Shown piece by piece: positions 29,796 to 38,634 of a stretch of 64,000 bases of DNA; within the stretch, counting starts at the first letter, position 1; each line of letters opens with the position of its first letter. Where the stretch lies: NCBI GenBank assembly GCA_963732415.1, contig CAVSZK010000021.1, forward strand, positions 358,654-422,653, given 5' to 3'. A model generated the notes under the pieces. That model had not been told where the DNA came from, searched no databases, and saw only the letters and a program-made list of their open reading frames with translations. The stretch comes from RPQJ01 sp963732415 (GTDB lineage: Bacteria; Pseudomonadota; Gammaproteobacteria; Steroidobacterales; Steroidobacteraceae). A program made the position numbers and the translations under genes.

Positions 29796-31294
29796 ACACG
29801 ACACTGTCCCAGGCGTTTGCGCGCAACTTCCTTGGCCAGGCCCCGGGCTGGTACAAGCTGGTGATCATCGGCTTCCTGGTGGTGAATCCGATCCTGCTGG
29901 TCATGGCGGGGCCGGTTTTCACGGGCTGGGCGTTGCTCGCGGAGTTCATATTCACGCTGGCGATGGCGCTGCGCTGCTACCCGCTGCAGCCGGGCGGCCT
30001 GCTCGCGATCCAGTCCGTGCTGATGGGGCTTACGAGCCCAGAGGGCGTTTACCACGAGGTGACGGGCGCGTTTCCGGTGATCCTGCTGCTGATCTTCATG
30101 GTCGCCGGCATCTACTTCCTGCGCGACCTGCTGCTCTACGTGTTCGCGCGGTTGCTGCTCAAGGTGCACACCTCGTCAACCTTGTCGGTGCTGTTCTGTG
30201 CCGCTGCCGCCGTGCTCTCGGCATTCCTCGACGCGCTCACGGTCGTCGCGGTCGCGATCACCGTCGGTGCCGGCTTCTATGAGGTCTACCACCGCGTGGC
30301 CTCTGGAAAACAGCACGACGCAGAGCACGACGCGGCTCACGATGAAGGCGTGCATGCGCCGCACCGCGAGGATCTCGAGCAGTTCAGGGCCTTCCTGCGC
30401 GGCCTGATGATGCACAGCGCGGTAGGCACGGCGATCGGCGGGGTCATGACGCAGGTCGGCGAGCCACAGAACCTGCTGATTGCCGAGCAGGCCGGCTGGA
30501 CGTTCGCGGAGTTCTTCGTGAAGGTCGCGCCCGTGTCGCTGCCTGTCGCGGTCTCCGGGCTGCTGACGTGCTGGGTGATCGACCGGTTCCAGCTGTTCAG
30601 TTACGGCGCGGGTCTCCCGGATTCGGTGCGGGAGGTGCTGCGGAGCCATGCGGACCACCTGTCGTCACGGGCCACGGCGCGCGACCGGCAGGTGCTGATC
30701 GTGCAGGCGCTGGTCGCGCTGACGCTGGTACTTGGGCTCGCGTTCCACGTCGCCGAGGTCGGCCTGATCGGCCTGGTCGTGATCATCCTCGCGACCAGTT
30801 TCACGGGCATCGTGGAGGAGCAGCGGCTCGGCAAGGCATTCGAGGCGGCATTGCCATTCACCGCGCTGCTGGTGGTGTTCTTCGTCATCGTCGCGGCGAT
30901 CCACGAGCAGCACCTGTTCGAGCCGCTGATGCGCAAGGTGCTTGCCGCCGATGGAAGGACCCAGGCAGGCCTGCTCTATGTCGCCACCGGCGTGCTGTCC
31001 GCGATCAGCGACAACGTGTTCGTGGCGTCCATCTACATTACCGAGATGAAGTCGGCGTTCATGCAGGGGCTGCTGTCGCGCGACCAGTTCGAGATGGCCG
31101 CGGTCGCGATCAATACCGGCACCAACATCCCCAGTGTGGCGACCCCGAACGGCCAGGCGGCATTCCTGTTCATGCTCACCTCGACGCTGGCGCCTCTGAT
31201 CCGGCTGGGCTACGCGCGCATGATCTGGATGGCGTTCCCGTATTTCGTGGTCATGACCAGCGTGGGGTTGCTGGCGGTGATGTACCTGCTGTAG
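29792..31294 (+). CDS. nhaB: NhaB-type Na+/H+ antiporter
   Basis: 500 aa polytopic inner-membrane protein. The start MNTTLSQAFARNFLGQAPGW and the long stretches FTLAMALRCYPLQPGGLLAI, AAVLSAFLDALTVVAVAI and FYEVYHRVASGK follow E. coli NhaB closely, including the FLDALTVVAV membrane Asp. It expels Na+ in exchange for H+ and helps at alkaline or saline conditions. The ATG overlaps the dnaQ stop (ATGA). An insertion of His/Asp-rich residues (KQHDAEHDAAHDEGVHAPHRED) in a cytoplasmic loop at about 175-200 could be a pH or metal-sensitive patch. Confidence 0.95.
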   Translation: MNTTLSQAFARNFLGQAPGWYKLVIIGFLVVNPILLVMAGPVFTGWALLAEFIFTLAMALRCYPLQPGGLLAIQSVLMGLTSPEGVYHEVTGAFPVILLLIFMVAGIYFLRDLLLYVFARLLLKVHTSSTLSVLFCAAAAVLSAFLDALTVVAVAITVGAGFYEVYHRVASGKQHDAEHDAAHDEGVHAPHREDLEQFRAFLRGLMMHSAVGTAIGGVMTQVGEPQNLLIAEQAGWTFAEFFVKVAPVSLPVAVSGLLTCWVIDRFQLFSYGAGLPDSVREVLRSHADHLSSRATARDRQVLIVQALVALTLVLGLAFHVAEVGLIGLVVIILATSFTGIVEEQRLGKAFEAALPFTALLVVFFVIVAAIHEQHLFEPLMRKVLAADGRTQAGLLYVATGVLSAISDNVFVASIYITEMKSAFMQGLLSRDQFEMAAVAINTGTNIPSVATPNGQAAFLFMLTSTLAPLIRLGYARMIWMAFPYFVVMTSVGLLAVMYLL

Positions 31295-31430
31295 CCGCCA
31301 GGCCAGGAGGCCGGCCGCGGCAGTTTGACCCCAGTCTCATTTACGCGTGGTCTCCTGTGGCATCCTTGCACACATAGATGGCCCGCCGAGTGGCCAGCCC
31401 CAACCGTTTCGCAACCGGAAAGCCATTCCC

Positions 31431-32714
31431 ATGCCTCGCTTCAACCTTCGCAACCTGCGCATCGGCGTCGTCGGACTCGGCTACGTCGGGCTGCCACTCG
31501 CAGTCGAATTCGGCAGGCGCTTCGCCACCGTTGGATTCGACGTCAAGGTCGGGCGCGTCGAGGAACTCCGACGCGGCCACGACAGCACGCTGGAGACCGA
31601 CGCAGCAGAGCTGGCCGCCGCGACGAAACTGACGTTCACATCGAAGCTCGGGGACCTGAAAGCCTGCCGGGTGTTCATCGTGACGGTGCCGACCCCGATC
31701 GACGACTACAAGCGTCCGGACCTGACGCCGCTGGTGAAGGCGAGCGAGTCGCTGGGACAGGTACTGAAGAAGGGCGACGTCGTGGTCTACGAGTCCACCG
31801 TGTACCCGGGTTGCACCGAGGAGGTCTGCATCCCGATCCTCGAGCGCGTATCGGGGCTCAGGTACAACCGCGACTTCTTCGCGGGCTACAGCCCGGAGCG
31901 CATCAACCCGGGCGACAAGCAGCATCGACTGTCCACGATCCGCAAGGTCACGTCGGGCTCGACGCCGGCAGTGGCGGAATTCGTCGACTCGCTGTACCGC
32001 GCCATCGTGACGGTTGGCACGCACAAGGCATCCAGCATCAGGGTGGCCGAGGCGGCCAAGGTTATCGAGAACACGCAGCGCGACGTGAACATCGCGCTGA
32101 TCAATGAGCTGGCGCTGATCTTCAACCGGCTCGGCATCGACACCGAGGAAGTGCTGAACGCCGCGGGAAGCAAGTGGAACTTCCTGCCGTTCAGGCCCGG
32201 CCTGGTAGGTGGCCACTGCATTGGCGTCGACCCTTACTACCTGACGCACAAGGCCCAGGCGATCGGCTACCACCCGGAAATGATCCTGGCCGGGCGCCGC
32301 ATCAACGACAACATGGGCATCTACGTGGCGCAGCAGGTCGCCCAGCTGATGATCGGCCGCCGGATCCAGGTAAAGGACGCGCGTATCCTGGTCATGGGGC
32401 TCACGTTCAAGGAGAACTGCCCGGACATCCGCAACTCGAAGATCGTGGACGTGATTCGCGAGTTGCAGAAATATGGCGCAAAGGTTGACGTCTATGACCC
32501 CTGGGCCGTCACCGAGGAGGCCCGGCACGAATACGGGATTCGTCCGGTCCGGCGGCTCAAGCCGGGCACCTACGACGCGGTGGTGATGGGCGTCGCGCAC
32601 GACGAATTCCGTCGCATGGGTATCAAGGGCGTACGCGAGCTCGGCCGCAGGGACCACGTGCTCTACGACATCAAGTACGTTTTCAAGGCGGATGAAGTGG
32701 ACGGAAGGCTATGA
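31431..32714 (+). CDS. UDP-N-acetyl-hexosamine dehydrogenase, TviB/WbpO-type
   Basis: 427 aa. It oxidises C6 of UDP-GlcNAc or UDP-GalNAc to the uronic acid with two NAD+. It shows the NAD-binding GVVGLGYVGLPLAVEFG, TVPTPIDDYKRPDL, YESTVYPGCTEEVC, the catalytic Cys263 in VGGHCIGVDPYYL and the C-terminal GLTFKENCPDIRNSKI. TPID followed by a short spacer and GGHCIGVDPYY are marks of the TviB/WbpO group rather than UDP-glucose dehydrogenase. The start ATG 31431 was chosen because the upstream frame is unlike the family. It overlaps the epimerase gene by 4 bases. Confidence 0.93.
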   Translation: MPRFNLRNLRIGVVGLGYVGLPLAVEFGRRFATVGFDVKVGRVEELRRGHDSTLETDAAELAAATKLTFTSKLGDLKACRVFIVTVPTPIDDYKRPDLTPLVKASESLGQVLKKGDVVVYESTVYPGCTEEVCIPILERVSGLRYNRDFFAGYSPERINPGDKQHRLSTIRKVTSGSTPAVAEFVDSLYRAIVTVGTHKASSIRVAEAAKVIENTQRDVNIALINELALIFNRLGIDTEEVLNAAGSKWNFLPFRPGLVGGHCIGVDPYYLTHKAQAIGYHPEMILAGRRINDNMGIYVAQQVAQLMIGRRIQVKDARILVMGLTFKENCPDIRNSKIVDVIRELQKYGAKVDVYDPWAVTEEARHEYGIRPVRRLKPGTYDAVVMGVAHDEFRRMGIKGVRELGRRDHVLYDIKYVFKADEVDGRL

Positions 32715-33754
32715 AGATACTCGTCACCGGCGCCGCCGGGTTCATCGGCTATCACACCGCTCGCAAGCTCCTCGAACGAGGCGACGAGGTGGTCGGCCTC
32801 GACAACCTGAACGACTACTACGACGTGCGGATCAAGCACGCGCGACTCGAGATGCTCGGCGCGCTGCCGGGATTCCGCTTCGTGAAGCTCGACCTCGCCG
32901 ACCGCGAGGGCATGGCGAAATTCTTCGCGACCGAGAAGTTCCAGCGGGTGATTCACCTCGGCGCGCAGGCGGGCGTGCGCTATTCGATCCAGAATCCATT
33001 GGCCTACGTGGACAGCAACGTGGTCGGGATGGCGAACGTGCTCGAAGGCTGCCGCCACAACGGTGTCGAGCACCTGGTCTATGCATCCACCAGTTCCGTA
33101 TACGGCGCCAACACCAACATGCCGTTCTCGGTGCACCAGAACGTGGACCACCCGCTGTCGTTCTACGCGGCGACGAAGAAAGCCAACGAACTGATGGCGC
33201 ACACCTATGCGCACCTGTACTCGCTGCCGGTGACCGGCCTGCGTTTCTTCACGGTCTATGGTCCCTGGGGCCGGCCGGACATGGCGCTGTTCCTGTTCAC
33301 GCGCAACATCCTCGAAGGCAAGCCGATCGACGTATTCAACTACGGCCGTCACCGGCGCGACTTCACCTACGTAGGCGACATCGCCGAGGGTGTGGTGCGT
33401 GCGTGTGACCGGGTCGCGACCGGCAATGCCGACTGGGACAGCGACCGGCCCGACCCGGGTTCCAGCCGCGCCCCGTATCGGCTCTACAACATCGGCAACA
33501 ACCGGCCGGTGGAGCTGCTGCACTACATCGAGGTGCTCGAGCAATGCCTGGGCCGCAAGGCGCAGATGAACATGCTGCCGCTGCAGGCGGGCGACGTACC
33601 CGACACCTGGGCCGACATCGACGACCTGATCCGCGACGTCGGCTATACGCCGGCGACACCGGTGGAGCAGGGCATTCGCGCCTTCGTGGACTGGTACCTG
33701 GAGTACTACAAGGACGGCGGTCCCCCGCCGACCAAGGTCGTCAACCTCGGCTGA
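32711..33754 (+). CDS. UDP-glucuronate 4-epimerase (CapI/LpsL-type)
   Basis: 347 aa extended short-chain dehydrogenase. It shows the NAD motif TGAAGFIGYHTARKLLERG, GLDNLNDYYDVRIKHARL (typical of UDP-glucuronate epimerases), active-site Ser/Tyr/Lys in STSSVYGANTNMPF and SFYAATKKANELMAHTY, and FFTVYGPWGRPDMALFLFT. It would interconvert UDP-glucuronate and UDP-galacturonate, with the UDP-glucuronate supplied by the dehydrogenase at 33956. It could also act on the uronate from the preceding gene. The ATG overlaps the preceding stop, so the two are co-translated. Confidence 0.93.
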   Translation: MKILVTGAAGFIGYHTARKLLERGDEVVGLDNLNDYYDVRIKHARLEMLGALPGFRFVKLDLADREGMAKFFATEKFQRVIHLGAQAGVRYSIQNPLAYVDSNVVGMANVLEGCRHNGVEHLVYASTSSVYGANTNMPFSVHQNVDHPLSFYAATKKANELMAHTYAHLYSLPVTGLRFFTVYGPWGRPDMALFLFTRNILEGKPIDVFNYGRHRRDFTYVGDIAEGVVRACDRVATGNADWDSDRPDPGSSRAPYRLYNIGNNRPVELLHYIEVLEQCLGRKAQMNMLPLQAGDVPDTWADIDDLIRDVGYTPATPVEQGIRAFVDWYLEYYKDGGPPPTKVVNLG

Positions 33755-33805
33755 AAATAGGTGCCTGGCACCGAATTCCTAAAATAGGTGCCTGGCACCG
33801 AATTT
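33754..33805. repeat. Two direct copies of the palindromic repeat
   Basis: AAAATAGGTGCCTGGCACCG begins at 33754 and again at 33781 (27-base period), each followed by AATTC or AATTT. The first copy overlaps the epimerase stop codon. The right half carries CCGAATT instead of CCTATTT, as in one copy inside the xrtA gene. Confidence 0.9.
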
Positions 33806-33821
33806 CGGCTGACCGGAAGGG

Positions 33822-33855
33822 GACATTCTCGTTTTTCCCGGAAAAGGAGAATGTC
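33822..33855. repeat. 34-base palindrome, different from the GGTGCC family
   Basis: GACATTCTC (33822-33830) pairs with GAGAATGTC (33847-33855). Inside this, TTTTCC pairs with GGAAAA around a central C, so the element is palindromic over nearly its whole length. Flanking GG/CC extends it. It lies between the repeat pair and the ugd start and might act as a terminator or operator. Confidence 0.8.
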
Positions 33856-33955
33856 GCCGTTTCCCACCGGGCTTGTGCCAGGTCTCTGGTAAACTGCCCG
33901 CCAGCCGGTTGCCAGATGTGGCGAATAATAAGTTAACCCAACCAAGGGCTTACGC

Positions 33956-35293
33956 GTGAAAGTTACAGTATTTGGTTCAGGCTACGTCGGCCTCGTAACC
34001 GGTGCTTGCTTCGCTGAGGCGGGCAACAACGTGGTCTGCGTCGACATCGATGCAGGCAAGGTCGAGCGGCTCAAGCAGGGCGATGTCCCGATCCACGAGC
34101 CTGGCCTCGACGTGATCGTGCGGCGCAACTTCGAGAAGGGCCGCCTTACTTTCACGACCAACGCACAGGAAGGTATCGACCACGGGCTGTTCCAGTTCAT
34201 CGCGGTGGGCACGCCGCCCGAGGAGGACGGCTCGGCAGACCTGTCCCACGTCCTTGCAGTGGCCGAGACCATCGGCCGCCATATGAGCGAATATCGCATC
34301 ATCGTGGACAAGTCCACGGTGCCGGTCGGCACGGCGGACAAGGTGCGCGAGCGCATCGAGCAGACGCTTGGCGAGCGTGGCGCGAAGATAGAGTTCGACG
34401 TGGTCTCCAACCCCGAATTCCTGAAGGAGGGCGCAGCGGTCGCCGACTTCATGAAGCCGGATCGCGTGGTGGTCGGCACCGACAACCCGCGCACTGCTGA
34501 ATTGCTGAAGACCCTCTACGATCCGTTCACGCGCAACCGCGAGCGCCTGATCGTCATGGACGTGCGTTCCGCGGAGCTGACCAAGTACGCGGCCAACGCA
34601 ATGCTCGCGACCAAGATCAGCTTCATGAACGAGATCGCGAACCTCGCCGAGCGCATGGGCGCCGACATCGAAAAGGTGCGCATCGGCATCGGTTCCGATC
34701 CACGCATTGGTTACAGCTTTATCTACCCGGGCGCCGGCTACGGCGGTTCGTGTTTCCCGAAGGACGTGAAGGCGCTGGTACACAGCGCGAGCGAGTACCA
34801 GTTCGACGCCGAGCTGCTCAGGTCCGTCGAGGGCGTCAACAAGCGGCAGAAACAGGTGCTCTATCGCAAGCTCGCCGCGTACTTCGACGGTAAGTTGAGC
34901 GGCCGCACGATCGCGATCTGGGGGCTGGCCTTCAAGCCGAACACCGACGACATGCGCGAGGCGCCGGCCCGCGAACTCATCGAGGCGCTGTGGGCCGCGG
35001 GCGCCAGCGTGCGGGCCTACGACCCGGTGGCGATGGGCGAGGCGCGCAGGATCTATGGCGAACGCGACGACCTGGTGCTCGCCGGGGACGCCGAACAGGC
35101 GCTGATCGGTGCCGATGCACTGGTGATCGTCACCGAGTGGCAGGAATTCCGCAGCCCCGACTTCGAGCTGATCCGCGACCGGCTGCGGCACCCGGTGATC
35201 TTCGACGGCCGCAACATTTACGACCCCGCGCTGGTGAAAGGCTACGGGTTGGCTTACCACGGCATCGGCCGCGGCGAGCCGCTGGTCGCCTGA
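33956..35293 (+). CDS. ugd: UDP-glucose 6-dehydrogenase
   Basis: 445 aa from a GTG start. It oxidises UDP-glucose to UDP-glucuronate, a precursor for acidic polysaccharides. Motifs: the NAD site MKVTVFGSGYVGLVTGACFAE, VGTPPEEDGSADLSHV, STVPVGTADKV, NPEFLKEGAAVADFMKPDR, the catalytic Cys266 in GYGGSCFPKDVKAL and GLAFKPNTDDMREAP. A second nucleotide-sugar dehydrogenase 2.5 kb upstream acts on N-acetyl sugars; the two are clearly different subfamilies. The 201-base leader holds three palindromic repeats, so its expression is probably separated from the epimerase operon. Confidence 0.96.
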   Translation: MKVTVFGSGYVGLVTGACFAEAGNNVVCVDIDAGKVERLKQGDVPIHEPGLDVIVRRNFEKGRLTFTTNAQEGIDHGLFQFIAVGTPPEEDGSADLSHVLAVAETIGRHMSEYRIIVDKSTVPVGTADKVRERIEQTLGERGAKIEFDVVSNPEFLKEGAAVADFMKPDRVVVGTDNPRTAELLKTLYDPFTRNRERLIVMDVRSAELTKYAANAMLATKISFMNEIANLAERMGADIEKVRIGIGSDPRIGYSFIYPGAGYGGSCFPKDVKALVHSASEYQFDAELLRSVEGVNKRQKQVLYRKLAAYFDGKLSGRTIAIWGLAFKPNTDDMREAPARELIEALWAAGASVRAYDPVAMGEARRIYGERDDLVLAGDAEQALIGADALVIVTEWQEFRSPDFELIRDRLRHPVIFDGRNIYDPALVKGYGLAYHGIGRGEPLVA

Positions 35294-35318
35294 CCGCGCA
35301 GCGCAGGCCGCACCCGCC

Positions 35319-37088
35319 TTGACCGTCGAGATCATCATTACGCTCGCCGTCGTGGTCGGCGTGCTGGTGCTGCTGAGCGCGAGTCGGCTGGAGACCGACG
35401 TGGTCCTGGTCGGTGCGATGATCGCACTGACGCTGAGTGGCGTGCTCAAGCCCGACCAGGCGCTGCAGGGCTTTGCGAGCAGCGGCGTGATGACCATCGC
35501 GGCGCTGTACATCGTGGTCGCCGGGCTGCGCGAAACGGGGGCGATGTCGTGGATCTCGCGCTGGGTGCTCGGCCGGCCGCGCTCGCTGATGGTCGCGCAG
35601 AGCAAGCTGATTGCGGTCACCAGCGTGCTGTCCGCGGTGATCAACAACACGCCGGTGGTTGCGTTGTTCATACCGGTGGCCCAGGAATGGTCCGCGCGCT
35701 TCGGCTACTCGATTTCGAAGCTGCTGATGCCGATGAACCACATGGTGATCCTGGCCGGCATGTGCACTCTGATCGGCACCAGCACCAACCTGATCGTCAA
35801 CAGCCTGCTGGTCAAGGCGGTGCCGGACTCGGGGCTGAGCCTGTTCAGCCTGATATGGATCGGCCTGCCGCTCACCTGCATCGGCTTCGTGTACATGCTG
35901 GTGGCGCCGCGCTGGCTGCTCCCGGACCGCCAGGGTCCGGTCGAGCAGCTCGAGAACGCGCGCGAGTACAGCGTCGAGGCGCGTGTCGTGCCGAACGGCC
36001 CTCTGGTCGGGCGCAGCATCGCCGAGGTCGGGCTGCGCAGCATGAAGTACGCCTTCGTACTGGAGATCGCGCGCGGTGAGCGGCTGCTCACCGCGGTACG
36101 GCCGGACGAGGTGCTGCTCGCCAACGATCGCGTCACCTTCGTGGGCGTGGTGGACGCGGTGAACGAATTGCGGCGCATTCCGGGCCTGGTCGTCGCCGAG
36201 GACCAGACCTTCCAGCTCAACCTGCGCCATGCCCAGCGTTGCCTGGTGGAAATCGTGCTGGCTCCGTCGTCGCCGATGGTGGGCCATACGATGCGAGAAT
36301 CGGGCTTTCGCAGCGCCTACAACGCGGCGGTGATCTCGATCTCGCGCGACGGGGCCAGGCTCGCGGGCAAGATCGGCGAGGTGCGGCTGCGCGCCGGCGA
36401 CACCATGCTGATCGAGGCAGACCACGGCTTCGTCGAACGGCAGAAGTACAACCGCGACTTCCTGCTGGTGAGTTCGCTGCAGGACTCGACGCCGCCCGAC
36501 TTCGCGCGTGCACCGCTTGCGTTCCTGATCCTGCTGCTGATGCTGGTAATTGCCACGCTCGAGTGGATTCCGTTGTTCCAGGCCTCGTTCATCGCTGCGG
36601 GGCTGATGGTCGCGACGCGTTGCGTGACGCTCAGCGTCGCGCGCCGCAGCATCGAGTACCCGGTGCTGGTCGGCATCGCCGCTTCGTTTGCGCTTGGATT
36701 TGCGCTGGCGGAGTCCGGCGCCGCGGACCTGCTCGCCGGCTGGATGGGCGCAATCGCCAAGGGCGACCCGTTCTGGGCGCTGGTCGTGCTGTACGTGGTC
36801 ACTGTGATCGTCACCGAACTGATCACCAACAATGCCGCTGGCGTGCTGATGTTCCCGATCGCGATGGCTGTCGCGCATGCCGGCAATTCGAGCTTCCTTC
36901 CATACGTGGTGGTCGTGATGGTCGGTGCTTCCGCGGGTTTCATCACGCCGATCGGCTACCAGACCAACCTGATGATCTACGGTCCGGGCGGCTATCGCTG
37001 GATGGACTATGTCCGCTTCGGTACGCCGCTCAGCATCGTGATCGGCATCGCGACGGTGCTGATCGTGCCGCGGGTGTGGCCGTTCTGA
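35319..37088 (+). CDS. SLC13-family permease with two RCK-C (TrkA-C) domains
   Basis: 589 aa from a TTG start 25 bases after ugd. Hydrophobic helices at residues 1-210 and 395-589 flank a soluble insert of about 180 residues with two TrkA-C-type domains (VVPNGPLVGRSIAEVGLRSM and LAPSSPMVGHTMRESGFRS). The hairpin motifs ASSGVMTIAALYIV, SAVINNTPVVALFIPVA and TELITNNAAGVLMFPIAM match the Na+/dicarboxylate-sulfate (DASS) family. Members move sulfate, dicarboxylates or other anions. Because two sulfotransferase genes are in the window, sulfate uptake is a reasonable idea, but sequence alone cannot show it. It lies inside the polysaccharide precursor genes. Confidence 0.88.
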   Translation: MTVEIIITLAVVVGVLVLLSASRLETDVVLVGAMIALTLSGVLKPDQALQGFASSGVMTIAALYIVVAGLRETGAMSWISRWVLGRPRSLMVAQSKLIAVTSVLSAVINNTPVVALFIPVAQEWSARFGYSISKLLMPMNHMVILAGMCTLIGTSTNLIVNSLLVKAVPDSGLSLFSLIWIGLPLTCIGFVYMLVAPRWLLPDRQGPVEQLENAREYSVEARVVPNGPLVGRSIAEVGLRSMKYAFVLEIARGERLLTAVRPDEVLLANDRVTFVGVVDAVNELRRIPGLVVAEDQTFQLNLRHAQRCLVEIVLAPSSPMVGHTMRESGFRSAYNAAVISISRDGARLAGKIGEVRLRAGDTMLIEADHGFVERQKYNRDFLLVSSLQDSTPPDFARAPLAFLILLLMLVIATLEWIPLFQASFIAAGLMVATRCVTLSVARRSIEYPVLVGIAASFALGFALAESGAADLLAGWMGAIAKGDPFWALVVLYVVTVIVTELITNNAAGVLMFPIAMAVAHAGNSSFLPYVVVVMVGASAGFITPIGYQTNLMIYGPGGYRWMDYVRFGTPLSIVIGIATVLIVPRVWPF

Positions 37089-37134
37089 CGACGGGGTCGA
37101 CTACAATGACCGTATTCACAGTGCAGGAGCACCG

Positions 37135-38634
37135 ATGCTGATTCCCGTCATCCTCTCAGGTGGCTCCGGCACCCGGCTTTGGCCACTCTCGCGCGAGCTG
37201 TACCCCAAGCAGTTGCTGCCGCTGGTCGGCAACCGCACGATGCTGCAGGAAACCGCTGCGCGCCTCGAGGGCCTCGCGGACCTCGGCCGGCCGGTGGTCG
37301 TCTGCAACGAGAGCCATCGCTTCATGGTTGCCGAACAGCTCAGGGACTCGGGGGCGCAACCGCAGGCCATCGTGCTCGAGCCCGTGGGACGCAACACTGC
37401 GCCGGCCGTGGCCGTGGCTGCGCTCGTCGCACTCGAAAAGGCCGGTGTGGCCGCCCACGCCCCGACCGCAAAGCGTCTGGCGCGCCGCGCGGGAGACGTA
37501 CCGCCAGCCCTGCCCGCCGGGGTGCCCGACCCGCTGCTGCTGGTACTGCCCGCCGACCACGTGATCCGCGACGTCGACGCTTTCCGCGCGGCTGTCACGC
37601 TGGGCCGCCCGGCCGCCGAGGCCGGCGCGCTGGTCACCTTCGGCGTAGTGCCGGACCGGCCTGAGACCGGCTACGGTTACATCCGGCGCGTGCCCGGTGA
37701 GGGGCCGACTTATCCGGTGGCGGAATTCGTCGAGAAGCCCGACGCCGAGACCGCGGCGAAGTACCTGAAGTCGGGTGACTACTTCTGGAACAGCGGCATG
37801 TTCATGTTCCGGGCCAGCGCGTATCTGGAGGAACTCGGTGCGCACGCGCCGGCGATCCTTGCGGCCTGCGAACGAGCGGTCGCCACGGCGGGGCGCGACC
37901 TGGACTTCACGCGCCTGGCGGCGGCCGAGTTCGGCGCCTGCCCGAGCGACTCCATCGACTACGCGGTGATGGAGAAAACGCGGGCTGCGGTCGTCGTGCC
38001 GCTGTCCGCGGGCTGGAGCGACGTGGGCTCCTGGTCGGCGCTGGCCGATGCGCTGCCGACCGACGAGGCGGGTAACGTGACGGCCGGCGACGTGCTGGTG
38101 GAGGACGCGCAAGGCTGCTACCTGCATTCCACCAGCCGCCTGATCGCGGCCGTCGGGCTGCGCGACCACGTGGTCGTCGAGACCAAGGACGCGGTGCTGG
38201 TCGCGCCACGCGACCGCGTCCAGGACGTGAAGCAGCTGGTCCAGCAACTCAAGGCCCAGGGCCGCTACGAGACTTCGCTGCACCGCGAGGTGTTCCGTCC
38301 CTGGGGCAGCTATGACAGCATCGACGCCGGCGACCGCTTCCAGGTAAAGCGGCTCAGCGTGAAGCCGGGGGCGTCGATGTCGCTGCAGCTCCACCATCAT
38401 CGCGCCGAACACTGGATCGTGGTCTCCGGCACCGCACGGATCACGCGCGGCGATGAGACCTTCCTTCTCGGCGAGAACGAGTCGACCTACATCCCGATGG
38501 GTACGAAGCACCGCATCGAGAATCCGGGTAAGGTCGCTCTGCACATCGTCGAGGTGCAGTCGGGCACCTACCTCGGCGAGGACGACATCGTGCGTTTCGA
38601 GGACCGCTACGGGCGCGAGGGATCGGAGAAATGA
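37135..38634 (+). CDS. manC: Mannose-1-phosphate guanylyltransferase / mannose-6-phosphate isomerase (bifunctional)
   Basis: 499 aa. The N-terminal nucleotidyltransferase (PVILSGGSGTRLWPLSRELYPKQLL, residues 3-27) makes GDP-mannose. FVEKPDAETAAKYL and FWNSGMFMFRA belong to the same domain. The C-terminal cupin (about 380-490: FRPWGSYDSIDAGDRFQVKR, MSLQLHHHRAEHWIVVSGTA) is the type II phosphomannose isomerase. An alanine-rich insert of about 25 residues (AHAPTAKRLARRAGDVPPA) lies between the first strands and LLLVLPADHVI, unlike most family members. It overlaps manB by 4 bases. Symbol by family (also called algA, cpsB or xanB). Confidence 0.95.
   Translation: MLIPVILSGGSGTRLWPLSRELYPKQLLPLVGNRTMLQETAARLEGLADLGRPVVVCNESHRFMVAEQLRDSGAQPQAIVLEPVGRNTAPAVAVAALVALEKAGVAAHAPTAKRLARRAGDVPPALPAGVPDPLLLVLPADHVIRDVDAFRAAVTLGRPAAEAGALVTFGVVPDRPETGYGYIRRVPGEGPTYPVAEFVEKPDAETAAKYLKSGDYFWNSGMFMFRASAYLEELGAHAPAILAACERAVATAGRDLDFTRLAAAEFGACPSDSIDYAVMEKTRAAVVVPLSAGWSDVGSWSALADALPTDEAGNVTAGDVLVEDAQGCYLHSTSRLIAAVGLRDHVVVETKDAVLVAPRDRVQDVKQLVQQLKAQGRYETSLHREVFRPWGSYDSIDAGDRFQVKRLSVKPGASMSLQLHHHRAEHWIVVSGTARITRGDETFLLGENESTYIPMGTKHRIENPGKVALHIVEVQSGTYLGEDDIVRFEDRYGREGSEK

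Noticed and set aside
31321..31350. CAGTTTGACCCCAGTCTCATTT resembles another dispersed repeat seen in proteobacteria
   Set aside because: Only one copy was found in the window and no palindrome surrounds it, so it cannot be called a repeat from this sequence.
31393..31420. Possible sigma-54 promoter near TGGCATCCTTGCAC upstream of the TviB-like gene (about 31358-31372)
   Set aside because: The GG and GC elements are only 7 bases apart instead of 10.
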